A stretch of DNA of 62,381 nt from Lachnospiraceae bacterium. GTDB taxonomy: Bacteria > Bacillota > Clostridia > Lachnospirales > Lachnospiraceae. The notes beneath the pieces are model-generated. The model made no database searches. It was not told the DNA's origin and saw only the letters and a program-made list of their open reading frames with translations. Each line of letters opens with the position of its first letter. Positions within the stretch are counted from its first letter, which is position 1. The stretch is from positions 1 to 62,381 of the forward strand of contig JAILLW010000023.1 of the NCBI GenBank assembly GCA_024692955.1, written 5' to 3'. Below are positions 26,620 through 35,717 of the stretch, piece by piece. The translations under genes and the position numbers were made by a program.

Positions 26620-26648
26620 AGCATAGCATATCCGCAGGAAAAATGCAA
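26620..26648 (-). promoter_or_regulatory. sigma-A promoter of the rimP-nusA-infB operon (extended -10)
   Basis: On the minus strand TTGCAT (26648-26643), a 17-bp spacer and TATGCT (26625-26620) with an upstream TG extended -10 element. Predicted transcription start is near 26612, giving a leader of about 60 nt that contains the terminator hairpin. Confidence 0.7.
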
Positions 26649-26666
26649 GAAAAAGTTCGGCGGCAT

Positions 26667-27995
26667 CTACGGAAGAGCCCCCTCCGGCATCGGAAGCTTC
26701 ACCTTGTCGTCCACCCGGATCTCCCTGCCGGTCTGAACCTCGATGAGCTTCAGTTCAGTCACCGCGTAGATCGTGTGTTTCACTTCCTTCGGCATACGGA
26801 CCACATCACCCGGACCGACGTTCATTTTCGTACCGTCCGTGATCACGATGCCCTTGCCGGAGATCACGGTCCAGACCTCATCCCGCCGGCTGTGATAATG
26901 ATAGTTCATCTTATGTCCCGGCATCAGCGTCACACGGATCGTCATACTCTCGTCCTGAACATCCAGCACATGGAAACTCCCCCAGGATTTTTCGGCGAAC
27001 ATCACCTGCTGGCTGATCCTGTCCACATAGGGCTTGATATAGCTGCTCTCCTTTTTGTCCGAGACCAGAACCCCTTCCGCCGAGGCGGATACCACCATAT
27101 CCTTCAGCCCCATACACAGGACGGGCACATCAAGTTCGTTGAGCACATGCACGTTTTCACAGGTGTCGCTCAGGATCACGTTGCCGATCGAAGGCTCCGT
27201 CATCGCTTCGGTCAGGGTATTCCAGGTGCCCAGATCCTTCCACTTTCCGCCGAAGCGCATCACGCGGATGTCCGGCTCCTTCTCCACCACGGCGTAGTCG
27301 AAGCTGATCTTTTCCAGTGTCTCATATTTATTCCTGAGGTCGTGGAAATCCTTAAAGTCAATGAGTTCATGCGCTTTCTTCAGAACATAGCCGAGTTTGA
27401 ACGCAAACACGCCGCCGTTCCAGAGAGCCCCTTCCTCGATGTATTTCTTCGCAGTCTCCGCATCGGGCTTCTCTTTGAAGGTCCTTACATGACTGACATT
27501 GTTGTCATTTTCCGGAATGATATAACCGTACTTTTCCGAAGGATAGGTCGGTTCCATGCCAAGGAGCACAAGATTCGCATCATCATTGGCCGCGATGTCC
27601 GAGATCACGGAAAGTGCCTTGAAATAGTCCTCTTCCACAAAGGGATCCACCGGGCAGACCACCACCGGCTCATCTTCGTTTACGTGCTCAAAATCCTTCA
27701 GATAGGATGCCGCCAGAGTGATCGCCGGGAACGTGTCCCTGCGGCAGGGCTCCACGCAGATCCCCACTTCGATCCCGACCTGATTGTTGATGGCCGAAAC
27801 CTGTGATTTCGCCGTGCCGATCGTTACCGAAGCGTCGGGATCCACCGCCTTGATCTGGCGGTACATCCGCTGGACCATGGATTCATATTCCCCGTTCGGA
27901 TCCCTGAACAGTTTGATGAACTGTTTCGAACGGACATCATTCGAGAGCGGCCAGAGTCTTTTCCCCGAACCGCCGGATAATAAGATAATATGCAT
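26667..27995 (-). CDS. manC: mannose-1-phosphate guanylyltransferase (ManC type)
   Basis: A 442-aa enzyme making GDP-mannose from mannose 1-phosphate and GTP. The N terminus MHIILLSGGSGKRLWPLSN is the nucleotidyltransferase signature, with FKEKPDAETAKKYI in the middle. The C-terminal 110 residues are a cupin (HYHSRRDEVWTVISGKG), as in two-domain ManC/type II isomerase proteins. The ATG at 27995 has GGGTGAGGTG upstream; a GTG four codons earlier is less likely. GDP-mannose would feed surface glycans, but no glycosyltransferase genes are adjacent. Confidence 0.93.
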   Translation of the reverse strand: MHIILLSGGSGKRLWPLSNDVRSKQFIKLFRDPNGEYESMVQRMYRQIKAVDPDASVTIGTAKSQVSAINNQVGIEVGICVEPCRRDTFPAITLAASYLKDFEHVNEDEPVVVCPVDPFVEEDYFKALSVISDIAANDDANLVLLGMEPTYPSEKYGYIIPENDNNVSHVRTFKEKPDAETAKKYIEEGALWNGGVFAFKLGYVLKKAHELIDFKDFHDLRNKYETLEKISFDYAVVEKEPDIRVMRFGGKWKDLGTWNTLTEAMTEPSIGNVILSDTCENVHVLNELDVPVLCMGLKDMVVSASAEGVLVSDKKESSYIKPYVDRISQQVMFAEKSWGSFHVLDVQDESMTIRVTLMPGHKMNYHYHSRRDEVWTVISGKGIVITDGTKMNVGPGDVVRMPKEVKHTIYAVTELKLIEVQTGREIRVDDKVKLPMPEGALP

Positions 27996-28003
27996 AGGAC
28001 ACC

Positions 28004-28270
28004 TCACCCTTCTATGATCAGATATCTTCCGTCGCCGACCTCAAAAACCTCATCCGCTTCGAGAACGGAGCCCTCATCAAGGCCCTCCGGATCGATTCCT
28101 TCCTCCTCGAAGTATTCCATCACCTCTTTCGGAGAAGAAACGACCACGGCAAAGTTTTCCTCAAGGAACGCCGCGGCTTCCTCTTCCGTCTCACATACAT
28201 CCCCTTCCGGGAAAAGCTGTGACTGATTCTCGAGAAAACACCTTACTACCGCATCATCGTATTCCGGCAT
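28004..28270 (-). CDS. hypothetical acidic protein, 88 aa
   Basis: An 88-aa, very acidic protein of unknown function (MPEYDDAVVRCFLENQ at the start, GDGRYLIIEG at the end). GGAAAGGAGG is well placed before the ATG. Similar small proteins, often loosely labelled glyoxalase, are common in Lachnospiraceae, but no glyoxalase metal ligands can be seen, so that label is not supported. It sits 8 nt before manC and may be cotranscribed with it and with the zinc-ribbon gene. Confidence 0.75.
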   Translation of the reverse strand: MPEYDDAVVRCFLENQSQLFPEGDVCETEEEAAAFLEENFAVVVSSPKEVMEYFEEEGIDPEGLDEGSVLEADEVFEVGDGRYLIIEG

Positions 28271-28292
28271 AAAGCCCTCCTTTCCCTGTGTA

Positions 28293-28508
28293 TCAGATTT
28301 CGAAATCCGTAAACCGCTTTGCTATGGCCCCGTAACGAAAGCGGGCCATTTCATTCTTTTCAAGGACATCCTCCTCGCTTCCGCGATACTGGCAGCGGAG
28401 GCAGTAATACTCTTTTTTATCCGGATCATAAAACATATCCATGTCGATATCCCGCATAAAGCAGGACGGGCAGCGAAAATTCAGTTTGCCTTTTCCAGCC
28501 TGAGCCAT
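28293..28508 (-). CDS. small zinc-ribbon protein, 71 aa
   Basis: A 71-aa protein with two CxxC pairs (CPSC near residue 13 and CLRC near residue 36), which should bind one zinc ion. The start at 28508 is set by AGGAGGAGG 8 nt upstream; the open frame runs further upstream only as a shadow of the neighbouring large gene, whose end it overlaps by 28 nt. The C-terminal third is basic/aromatic (FRYGAIAKRFTDFEI). Possible nucleic acid or protein binding; no family assigned. Confidence 0.75.
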   Translation of the reverse strand: MAQAGKGKLNFRCPSCFMRDIDMDMFYDPDKKEYYCLRCQYRGSEEDVLEKNEMARFRYGAIAKRFTDFEI

Positions 28509-30331
28509 GTCGTTACCTCCTCCTGATCCTTTAATTCCGTCGTGTATCCGAGCGTAAACATCGGGCTGAACGCGTAGCCCTCCCGGATGTAGCAGCTGCC
28601 GTTCCTCCGGTCCGGACCGAAGGTGACCTTCGTATCGATCTGCGGGATCAGGGCAACGGCGCATTCCGCACCCTCTTCGGAAGCCTCCCTGCAGCGGTAT
28701 TCATAGGGAATCTCGATCTTATCCCTGCCTTCGACGGAAAGCACGATCCCGGTCATATCCTCGGAATACTCTGTCGTTCCGTAGCAGGCCACCATATACT
28801 CATTCAGGGATACCTTCGCGTTTTTGTCCGACATGGAAAGAATCCTTCTAAGGTGCCGGATTTCAGAGCTTCCCTCTTCAAAAATAACACGTGTTTCTAA
28901 TTCAACGGTAAGATCCCGGAAGCGGATCTCCACAGGGTCAAGGACGAGGATCCTCGCCTTTTTTCCGTTGACCGTTTCTTCTTCCTCAAACTTCGCATGG
29001 GTCCTGCAAAGGCAAAGATCCACCTCTTCTCCCCGGTAGGAAAGCTTCGCACTCCGGACCGTCCCCTCTCCCGCGTAATGCGTGAAATAGCCGGCACGGT
29101 ACTTTTCCTGGATAAGGAACGGATAGCTCGCGTCCCATACGTGGGGAGTCCCGATCCCCACCGGCCAGTAGAGTTTCGCGGCATAAGGCCGAAGATCCGT
29201 GACCGCTCCGCCCTGATCCATATTGATGCAGGCTCTCATATAGGGATCGCAGTACCAGAAGAGCTGCTTGTCCGATCCGTACAGAATGTCTCTCCAGAGC
29301 GCGCACTCCGGCTCCTCATAGGTCTTCTTCGACCGGTAATGGTCCGCAAACTCGGACATCGTCATATCCGTGAGTTTTCCTTCTTTTTTCAGATCCCCGT
29401 AATATTTCATCCCGTCTTCGTAGGATTTGCAAAGAAGTTCATAGGGCGCCTCCCAGCGGCCCATTTTGTTAAGCCATCCCGGCCCCACAAACATCATATT
29501 GTAGGAATAGCCGTTATTGTACTTTTCGAGGGATCTGTACTGATCGATCAGATTGTAAAGGTAAGGATACTCCCAGGTCTTCGTATCATAGATCATGCCG
29601 CGGAGAACATTCTGCGGATGGGTCCCGAAATTCGAACCGTTCCCGTCATAGCAGGCGAGAAGGTCTCTTGAAAGATGCGGGATCGCCACGATCCCGGAAT
29701 CCTCTTCCTCATTTGCCGCCGGGGCGTGTACGTTCGCTTTTGACGGGATCCAGGGATTCCACGGACCGCCGTCCATAAAGGTGTACCAGGAATTGTTGCA
29801 GGTATGATATGCCTTCGGCCCCTCTTCCCAGCAGGTTGCCACCGCGCACTTTACGGAAGGATATTTTTCCTTAATATAATTTACGAGATCGGCATCCATA
29901 TAATAGGAGCCCGTGGACTCCGGATAAAAGCCGAAGATCTCCTTAAACTTTCCGAAGACATCATCCACGATCGACTTCTTGTCCTCCATCGAGAACATCC
30001 AGATGCAGAAGTCCTTTGTTTTATACTTATCACGAAACTCCTTACAGGGAAGCCCCAGAAGCGTCAGGGCGATCTCATCACCGTAGGTCTCATGATGCTC
30101 CTTCGCGAGTGATATCGCTTCTTCATTAAAAAGCGACGCATAAGTCATCTGGATCGTGGTCTTCAATCCGTTCTTATGCGCCGTATCCTGTTGAAACCGG
30201 AAAATGTCAAGGGATTCCGTAAGAAGCGCCTTCCTCGAGATGTCCTCTTCCTTTCCGTGCCCGGTCACCTTCTCGGCATATTCCGGCACCATTTCGGGTC
30301 TGTGAATGATATTCAGTACAAATCCGTCCAT
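28481..30331 (-). CDS. large cytoplasmic protein of unknown function, possibly carbohydrate-active
   Basis: A 616-aa protein with no signal peptide or membrane segment. I do not recognise the family with certainty. The first 330 or so residues have a barrel-like pattern (FCIWMFSMED, STGSYYMDADLVNYIKEK, NVLRGMIYDTKTWEYPYLYNLID) with many Trp, Tyr, Asp and His residues, reminiscent of sugar-processing enzymes; the last 250 residues look beta-rich. GGGAGAG precedes the ATG. Context (manC downstream) weakly fits glycan metabolism. A structure search would be needed to decide. Confidence 0.6.
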   Translation of the reverse strand: MDGFVLNIIHRPEMVPEYAEKVTGHGKEEDISRKALLTESLDIFRFQQDTAHKNGLKTTIQMTYASLFNEEAISLAKEHHETYGDEIALTLLGLPCKEFRDKYKTKDFCIWMFSMEDKKSIVDDVFGKFKEIFGFYPESTGSYYMDADLVNYIKEKYPSVKCAVATCWEEGPKAYHTCNNSWYTFMDGGPWNPWIPSKANVHAPAANEEEDSGIVAIPHLSRDLLACYDGNGSNFGTHPQNVLRGMIYDTKTWEYPYLYNLIDQYRSLEKYNNGYSYNMMFVGPGWLNKMGRWEAPYELLCKSYEDGMKYYGDLKKEGKLTDMTMSEFADHYRSKKTYEEPECALWRDILYGSDKQLFWYCDPYMRACINMDQGGAVTDLRPYAAKLYWPVGIGTPHVWDASYPFLIQEKYRAGYFTHYAGEGTVRSAKLSYRGEEVDLCLCRTHAKFEEEETVNGKKARILVLDPVEIRFRDLTVELETRVIFEEGSSEIRHLRRILSMSDKNAKVSLNEYMVACYGTTEYSEDMTGIVLSVEGRDKIEIPYEYRCREASEEGAECAVALIPQIDTKVTFGPDRRNGSCYIREGYAFSPMFTLGYTTELKDQEEVTTWLRLEKAN

Positions 30332-30358
30332 ATAAGCTCTCTCCCTTTTTGAACTCTT

Positions 30359-31312
30359 TTACGAAAAAGCAGGGCTGTTTCCCAAACCTTCGGGAGCACC
30401 GATCTCGTCCACATTGTAAGGCGTGATCTGGTATACGTAATAATTCAGCCAGTTGGAATAGAGGCAGTTCGAATGGGACCGCCATTGAAGAAGCGGTCTG
30501 TTTTCCGGATCATCCTCCGGGAAATAATTATAGGGGATCTGAATCGGAAGACCTTTCCCCAGGTCCCTGAAATATTCATTCTTTAAAGTATAACGGTCAT
30601 ATTCCGGATGTCCCGTTACGAAGATCTTCTTTCCGTTTTCCGAGATCGCGAGAAAAACTCCGGCATCCTCCGATTCCGCAAGCACCGTAAGGTCTTTGCA
30701 TGCGTGGATCCGGTCGGTCGGAGTCTCGGTATGCCTCGAGTGCGGCGCAAGGAACACATCATCAAAGCCGCGGACCAGCGGAACCTTCCGGTTCATCACG
30801 CGGTGTTCGTAAACGCCGAAAAGCTTCTGCGGGAGCAGATTCTTGTTAATGCCGTAATAATGATAGAATCCCGCCTGAGCACCCCAGCAGATATGGAGGG
30901 TACTCGTTACATGATTGGAAGCCCAGTCCATGATCGCGCATACTTCATCCCAGTAGTCCACCTCCTCAAAGGAGATATCCTCCACGGGGGCGCCGGTGAT
31001 GATCATACCGTCGAATTTGCTGTTCTCCACCTCATCGAAGGTCACATAGAACTTGTTCAGATGGTTTGCCGACGTATTCAGGGAAACATGGCTCTTCAGA
31101 TTAAGGAAGGTCACGTCCACCTGCAGGGGCGTATTGGAAAGGCATCTTAAAAGCTGAAGCTCCGTATCCTGCTTTACGGGCATCAGATTCAGGATCAGCA
31201 CCTTAAGCGGGCGGATGTCCTGATGCATCGCCCGGTATTCATCCATTACAAAGATGTTTTCGTTTTCAAGGATGCTCCGCGCCGGGAGTTCCCTTTGTAC
31301 CTTGATCGGCAT
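30359..31312 (-). CDS. metA: homoserine O-acetyltransferase (MetA family, acetyl-CoA type)
   Basis: A 317-aa enzyme that acylates homoserine, the first committed step of methionine synthesis. The catalytic Cys142 lies in [10 protein letters not shown], and the VTGHPEYD segment carries the conserved His. Residue 111 (TGAPVE) is Glu; in MetA proteins Glu at this position goes with acetyl-CoA and Gly with succinyl-CoA, so acetyl transfer is predicted despite the common succinyltransferase label. Only 34 nt separate it from ligA, too little for a SAM riboswitch of its own. Confidence 0.92.
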   Translation of the reverse strand: MPIKVQRELPARSILENENIFVMDEYRAMHQDIRPLKVLILNLMPVKQDTELQLLRCLSNTPLQVDVTFLNLKSHVSLNTSANHLNKFYVTFDEVENSKFDGMIITGAPVEDISFEEVDYWDEVCAIMDWASNHVTSTLHICWGAQAGFYHYYGINKNLLPQKLFGVYEHRVMNRKVPLVRGFDDVFLAPHSRHTETPTDRIHACKDLTVLAESEDAGVFLAISENGKKIFVTGHPEYDRYTLKNEYFRDLGKGLPIQIPYNYFPEDDPENRPLLQWRSHSNCLYSNWLNYYVYQITPYNVDEIGAPEGLGNSPAFS

Positions 31313-31346
31313 ATTCTGTATCTCTTTTCTTAAAGATTGCGCTTAA

Positions 31347-33398
31347 TCAGCCGCGGTTTCCGAACTCTGACAGAAATTCCTCTTCCGTGAGGATCGGGAC
31401 CCCCAGTTCCTTTGCCTTCCGGTTCTTCGTGGAATTCGAAGTCGCATCATTGTTAATAAGGAAAGAAGTTTTTCCGGAAACGCTTCCGGCAGTCTTGCCG
31501 CCTTCGCTCTCAATATAGGCTTTCAGCTCATCCCGGTTCTTAAACGTATGAACATCCCCCGTGATCACGAAGGTGAGACCTTCGCATTTCCCGCCGGAGG
31601 ATTCCTTCTTTCCGGTGTCCGTCACGGTAAGTTCCGTAAGGAGATCCCGGAGCATCCCGGAATTTGCTTCGGTTTCGGCCCATTTCAGGATCTGACCGGA
31701 TTTTTCCTGCCCGATCCCGTCAATGTCCTCGAAGCCTTCACCCTTATGAAGTCGCTCCAGAAATCCTTCAAAGGAAAGTGCTCCCACCAGTTTTTTCGCG
31801 GCATCGAGGCCGATCATCGGAATGCAGAGGGCAAAGATCAGATTCACGGCCTTTACGTTGCGGGAGCGCTCGATGGCGTCAAGAATGTTCGCTGCGGATT
31901 TTTCGCCGAACCCCTCAAGTCCGCGGATCGCGTCCGCGTGATCCTTCAGCCGGTAAATGTCCGGAAATGACGCAATATAGCGCTCATTCATAAATCTTAT
32001 CATAGTTTGGATCGATAGTCCATCGATATCCAGCCCCTGCTTCGACACGAAACGCTCGAACTTCTTGCTCTGTTTGGCGGCGCAGTCCGGGTTTTCACAA
32101 TGAAGCGTTCTCGTGCCGGATTTTTCGCTTTCCCTGATCCTCGTGTCCGCTCCGCATACGGGGCACTTTTCGGGCGGTACAACCGCTTCTTTCCCTCCCT
32201 TTGCAGCGATGCACTTCGGTATGATCTTATTTGCCTTGATCACCGACAGCGTGCAGCCTTCCCGTATTCCGAGCCGCGCCATTTCGGAAAGGTTGCAGAG
32301 AGAGGCTCTCGAGACCGTTGTTCCCTCGAGCCGTACCGGTTCAAATACCGCCACGGGAGAAATGGTGGATGCCGCGCAGGACCATTCCACATAGCGAAGC
32401 GTCGTATCCGCGGAAACATCCGCCCATTTAAAAGCCAGCCCCGCTCTTGTGGCATGATGCCCGGTTACGGATCCTCCGGCAGCATAAACCGTATCTTCAT
32501 AACAGATTACAAGTCCGTCCACCGGAATATCGAAGTCCCCGTCTTCCACTCTTTTCGTGAAACGCTCAACCGCCCCCGGGATTTCGGAAGCTTCGCAGCG
32601 CTCATGGGGCACAACGGTAAAGCCTTCCTTTTCCAGCCATTTCATACGGTCGCCCCAGTTTCTTATCTCTTCATCGATATGTACCAGCGTAAAGGCATTA
32701 AAGCATACATGGCGCTCCCTTACCTTGTCCGGATCATCAAGAGAGAGGGTTCCGGAAGCAAGATTCCTCGGATTCGCGTACTGCCCTTCATCATCGGAAG
32801 AAAGGGCGTTGATCAGTTCAAAATCCGTATAGGAGATTGTCGCCTCCCCCCGCACGACAAGGTGTCCTTTGTAGCTGATCTTCTTTGGAAAACCGTCGAT
32901 CGCATCCTTTAGTATGGTGATGTTGTTTCCGACGGTACCGTTTCCTCTCGTCACAATCTTCGAAAGCTCACCGTCGTCATAGGTAAGGACAAGGGTCAGC
33001 CCGTCAAGTTTGTAGCTCACATAGACGGGTCTTTCGTCCGCCCATTCGATCAGCTCCGAAACCGACTTCGTTTTTGCTAAAGATAACGCCTGATATTCAT
33101 GAACTTCCCTCCGGTTTCCGGAAAGATCTTCTTCTCCTTCCCCGGCCGTCAGTCCGGAATCCGTTCCGTCGGAAGCGAACATCCGTTCACTGCTCACGCG
33201 TACGGTCGGAGAGTCCGGGTAGATGATCCCGGTCTTTTTTTCCAGCTCCGAAAGCTCATCAAAGAGCGAATCCCATTCATAATTCGAGATCAGCTCCTCC
33301 CTGCCGCCGTAATAGGCTTCGGAAGCACGATTCAATCGCGAAATCAGCTCTTTTATCCGTTCATTTTCGGGAGTTGTGTTTTGCAAGTTCTCCGTCAT
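31347..33398 (-). CDS. ligA: NAD-dependent DNA ligase, divergent
   Basis: A 683-aa LigA-type ligase. Order: domain Ia (about 10-60), adenylation domain with candidate nucleotide-accepting Lys130 in YKLDG, OB fold, Cys4 zinc finger (CPVC...CENPDC), helix-hairpin-helix region and a C-terminal BRCT (about 610-683). Several normally invariant positions differ: RGNG for RGDG at 151-154, GNN where GED is usual, and ISNYEWD for ISDxEYD in domain Ia. The chosen ATG has AAAGG upstream. It may be a functional lineage-specific variant or a second ligase. Confidence 0.88.
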   Translation of the reverse strand: MTENLQNTTPENERIKELISRLNRASEAYYGGREELISNYEWDSLFDELSELEKKTGIIYPDSPTVRVSSERMFASDGTDSGLTAGEGEEDLSGNRREVHEYQALSLAKTKSVSELIEWADERPVYVSYKLDGLTLVLTYDDGELSKIVTRGNGTVGNNITILKDAIDGFPKKISYKGHLVVRGEATISYTDFELINALSSDDEGQYANPRNLASGTLSLDDPDKVRERHVCFNAFTLVHIDEEIRNWGDRMKWLEKEGFTVVPHERCEASEIPGAVERFTKRVEDGDFDIPVDGLVICYEDTVYAAGGSVTGHHATRAGLAFKWADVSADTTLRYVEWSCAASTISPVAVFEPVRLEGTTVSRASLCNLSEMARLGIREGCTLSVIKANKIIPKCIAAKGGKEAVVPPEKCPVCGADTRIRESEKSGTRTLHCENPDCAAKQSKKFERFVSKQGLDIDGLSIQTMIRFMNERYIASFPDIYRLKDHADAIRGLEGFGEKSAANILDAIERSRNVKAVNLIFALCIPMIGLDAAKKLVGALSFEGFLERLHKGEGFEDIDGIGQEKSGQILKWAETEANSGMLRDLLTELTVTDTGKKESSGGKCEGLTFVITGDVHTFKNRDELKAYIESEGGKTAGSVSGKTSFLINNDATSNSTKNRKAKELGVPILTEEEFLSEFGNRG

Positions 33399-33534
33399 TT
33401 TTTTGCCTTTTCCTTTCATCAAACAGTTCGGTAAAAGCCGTTATTGAATATTTCGGGCATTTTTTCCGCTTTTGCCTTCTGTCGTCCCCGGCCGCCCCGC
33501 ATTCCCTGTCTACACAAGATGTGGTATCGGAAAT

Positions 33535-34266
33535 TTATCGGGCTTCCCGTGGTTTGTATACCGTATTATATAACACCTGTAATTCCTGCCCTTTTATTTC
33601 CCGAAATTCGTTCGGTTTCAGATTTGCAAGTGTAATGTTAACCACTCTGACCCTTTTTATGGAGTTAACATAAAATCCCAGGGCTTTTACCATTCTCCTG
33701 ATCTGCCTGTTGACTCCTTGGGTCAATACGATTCGGAACATCTTTTCACCGGTTTTTTCGACTCTGCAGGGCCTTGTTTTTATGTTAACTTCCTCCAAAT
33801 AAATACCGGATGACATCTTTTTGATAAAATCGTCATCGATCTTCCGGTTCACTCTGACCAGATATTCCTTCTCATGAAGATTTCGAGATCTCATCATCGC
33901 ATCGATCAGATCACCGTCATTTGAGAGTAAAAGAAGACCCTCCGAATCCTTGTCGAGACGTCCGGCATAAGTGACCCTCACGGGATAATCAATAACATCC
34001 GATATTTTAATTTCGGCATGCTCATCCTTCTCCGTGCAGACGACACCCACAGGTTTGTAATACGCAAGTACCACCTTCCGATCGGGAGTGATCTTTTCAT
34101 ATTGATCGTTCTCCTTATTGCGGATCTCGACAATATCACCCTCCCCTGCCTGCATACCGGACACGGCGATCTGATTGTTCACCCGGATCCTGCCGTATTC
34201 AATCAGACGATCCGCTTCTCTTCTGGAGCAGATCCCGCAGGCAGCTATGTACTTGTTCAGTCTCAT
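33535..34266 (-). CDS. rluF: 23S rRNA pseudouridine synthase, RluF-like
   Basis: A 243-aa RsuA/RluF-family enzyme: N-terminal S4 domain (MRLNKYIAACGICSRREADR) and catalytic domain with Asp in AGRLDKDSEGLLLL. The C-terminal QGVNRQIRRM and VVNITLANLKPNEF segments resemble RluF, which modifies U2604 of 23S rRNA in E. coli and tRNA-Tyr in some cases. The open frame extends 65 codons upstream, but that part does not look like the family. Codon use is richer in A/T (GTTAAC, ATA) than that of its neighbours, hinting at a different history. Confidence 0.87.
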   Translation of the reverse strand: MRLNKYIAACGICSRREADRLIEYGRIRVNNQIAVSGMQAGEGDIVEIRNKENDQYEKITPDRKVVLAYYKPVGVVCTEKDEHAEIKISDVIDYPVRVTYAGRLDKDSEGLLLLSNDGDLIDAMMRSRNLHEKEYLVRVNRKIDDDFIKKMSSGIYLEEVNIKTRPCRVEKTGEKMFRIVLTQGVNRQIRRMVKALGFYVNSIKRVRVVNITLANLKPNEFREIKGQELQVLYNTVYKPREAR

Positions 34267-35482
34267 CCTTTCCAAATCCGTCTGTTCGTCCTTTCCGTTC
34301 GTTCCCGGACACACCCATGTGCAGATCCTTCGATACCCGCTTTTCGTGCACAAGTGACAAAAGATGTCAGGCACATACCCGGTCGCATCACAGCTTTCTT
34401 TCAGATCCTGTACGGTCTTTTCCGCGCTTCTTCCGGCATCCGGCCGGGTACGGTCCGGCAATCGTCAGGATGTATTCGAAGGAACAGGCGGATACCGGTC
34501 ACACCGGAGAAAGCAGTCTCCCGGCGCATATCCATCGGCGGAGCTCATATACAACCCCGCAAGCCTGTTTACATAAATCAAATTCCGCTAAATATAAATA
34601 TCATCTGCTATTTATCAGGCGTTCGAATTCCGGATCTGCTATAGCGCATCATCTATTTTCAAACGACCCGGACCGGGTCTAAAACATCCGCTATTCCGGT
34701 CGGGATATCGTAAATTCTTCGCAGAGACCTGCCCCCCCGATTCCACACGATCCGGAGTGGTGATTAAATAGCAGAGCGCATTGTCTGACAATTCTTTAAC
34801 GCCGGAGAGGGGAATGTAATATATTAAATCTCTATTATATTTTATGAAATTGCAGCAGACCGGATGTTTAGTATTTTAAGCGTTTCGGAAATCTCCTCAT
34901 GCATCGAACAATAAGACTTCCTGTGCTCCCTGTTATCTGAAGATTATCTCCTTCTCAAAACGATCTTTGATCACATCTGTATCCAAGTGTCCAAATTATT
35001 TAATCATCATTTTATTTATCGCATGCTATCAAACGAATCGGCGATCAAAATCGCCTATGCTCATACTCCTGCAGCAAAAAGCTGTTTCCTCCGCCATCCG
35101 ATCAGGGCCGCAGATTGCCCCGTTCGTTTCCAGGACACATTGTTCGTCTTTTCGAATTTTACAATTGTTTACATAATATCTCGTTCAGGTTTTCGACTTT
35201 CATTCCCGAAATTTTTGAAGGGATATTTCAATCTCCGGATCCGAAAAGGTTCCGGGGGTCAGGCATGAATTCAATAACATTTGTTTTTCAATTAAGCGCC
35301 AGTTCGCGCTCCTTCCTATACCGGATTGTTATTAATGTTGCTCAGAACTTTGGGAAGCAGATTTCCCGTCCGGGCATTATTCTTCTTTTGTACAATCTGC
35401 CGGAGATGGTTTCATTCCGGAATAGATCTCTGTCGTGCGTTCTTCCCTCTCGCTACCCGGAATCGTCTTTTCATGTTTCCCT

Positions 35483-35549
35483 CTCTATGCGTTTTTCAAG
35501 GTTCAGTCCGCAGTCTTGTCAGCTTCATTTCTCAAAAAATCGCATAGAG
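35483..35549. repeat. inverted repeat CTCTATGCG ... CGCATAGAG
   Basis: A 9-bp perfect inverted repeat (35483-35491 and 35541-35549), extended after a one-base bulge by TTTTT against AAAAA, enclosing about 50 nt. It could fold as a long stem-loop RNA or mark a small element. Confidence 0.5.
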
Positions 35550-35570
35550 CGCTCCCGTCAGGGATTGGCA

Positions 35571-35717
35571 TTATGTAAACGAAACGAGCGATTTGATAAC
35601 GTGTGTTTTTTTTGGCTTCGCTCCAAGTCAAAAGTGCTCAAAAATTATGTAAACTATCACAACCGGTCGCTTCATAATCTGCATTATGTAAACTCAGAAT
35701 TATATTAGTTTACATAA
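35571..35717. repeat. cluster of four GTTTACATAA motifs
   Basis: TTATGTAAAC occurs at 35571-35580, 35645-35654 and 35684-35693, and its complement GTTTACATAA at 35708-35717. The last two form a perfect 10-bp inverted repeat with a 14-nt spacer. Further copies lie at 34567-34576 and 35167-35176. Protein-binding sites or the internal repeats of a transposon end are possible. Confidence 0.75.

Noticed and set aside
28004-28270. Glyoxalase label for the 88-aa acidic protein
   Set aside because: No metal-binding His/Glu pattern of glyoxalases is visible; kept as hypothetical.
31313-31346. SAM riboswitch or T-box before metA
   Set aside because: The gap to ligA is only 34 nt, too short for such a leader.
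33664-33673. GTTAACATAA in the RluF-like gene as another copy of the 10-mer
   Set aside because: It differs by one base and lies in codons for Val-Asn-Ile/Met, explained by coding sequence.
34267-34461. 65-codon N-terminal extension of the RluF-like gene
   Set aside because: Sequence does not resemble the family and the internal ATG aligns with the normal S4-domain start.
34665-34679. GACCCGG-A-CCGGGTC palindrome as a terminator
   Set aside because: The one-base loop cannot form an RNA hairpin of full stem and no T-run follows; at most a protein site.
35115-35708. 197-codon plus-strand frame in the gene-poor region
   Set aside because: The product looks random (rich in Ser, Phe, Arg), has no ribosome binding site and contains the repeat motifs.
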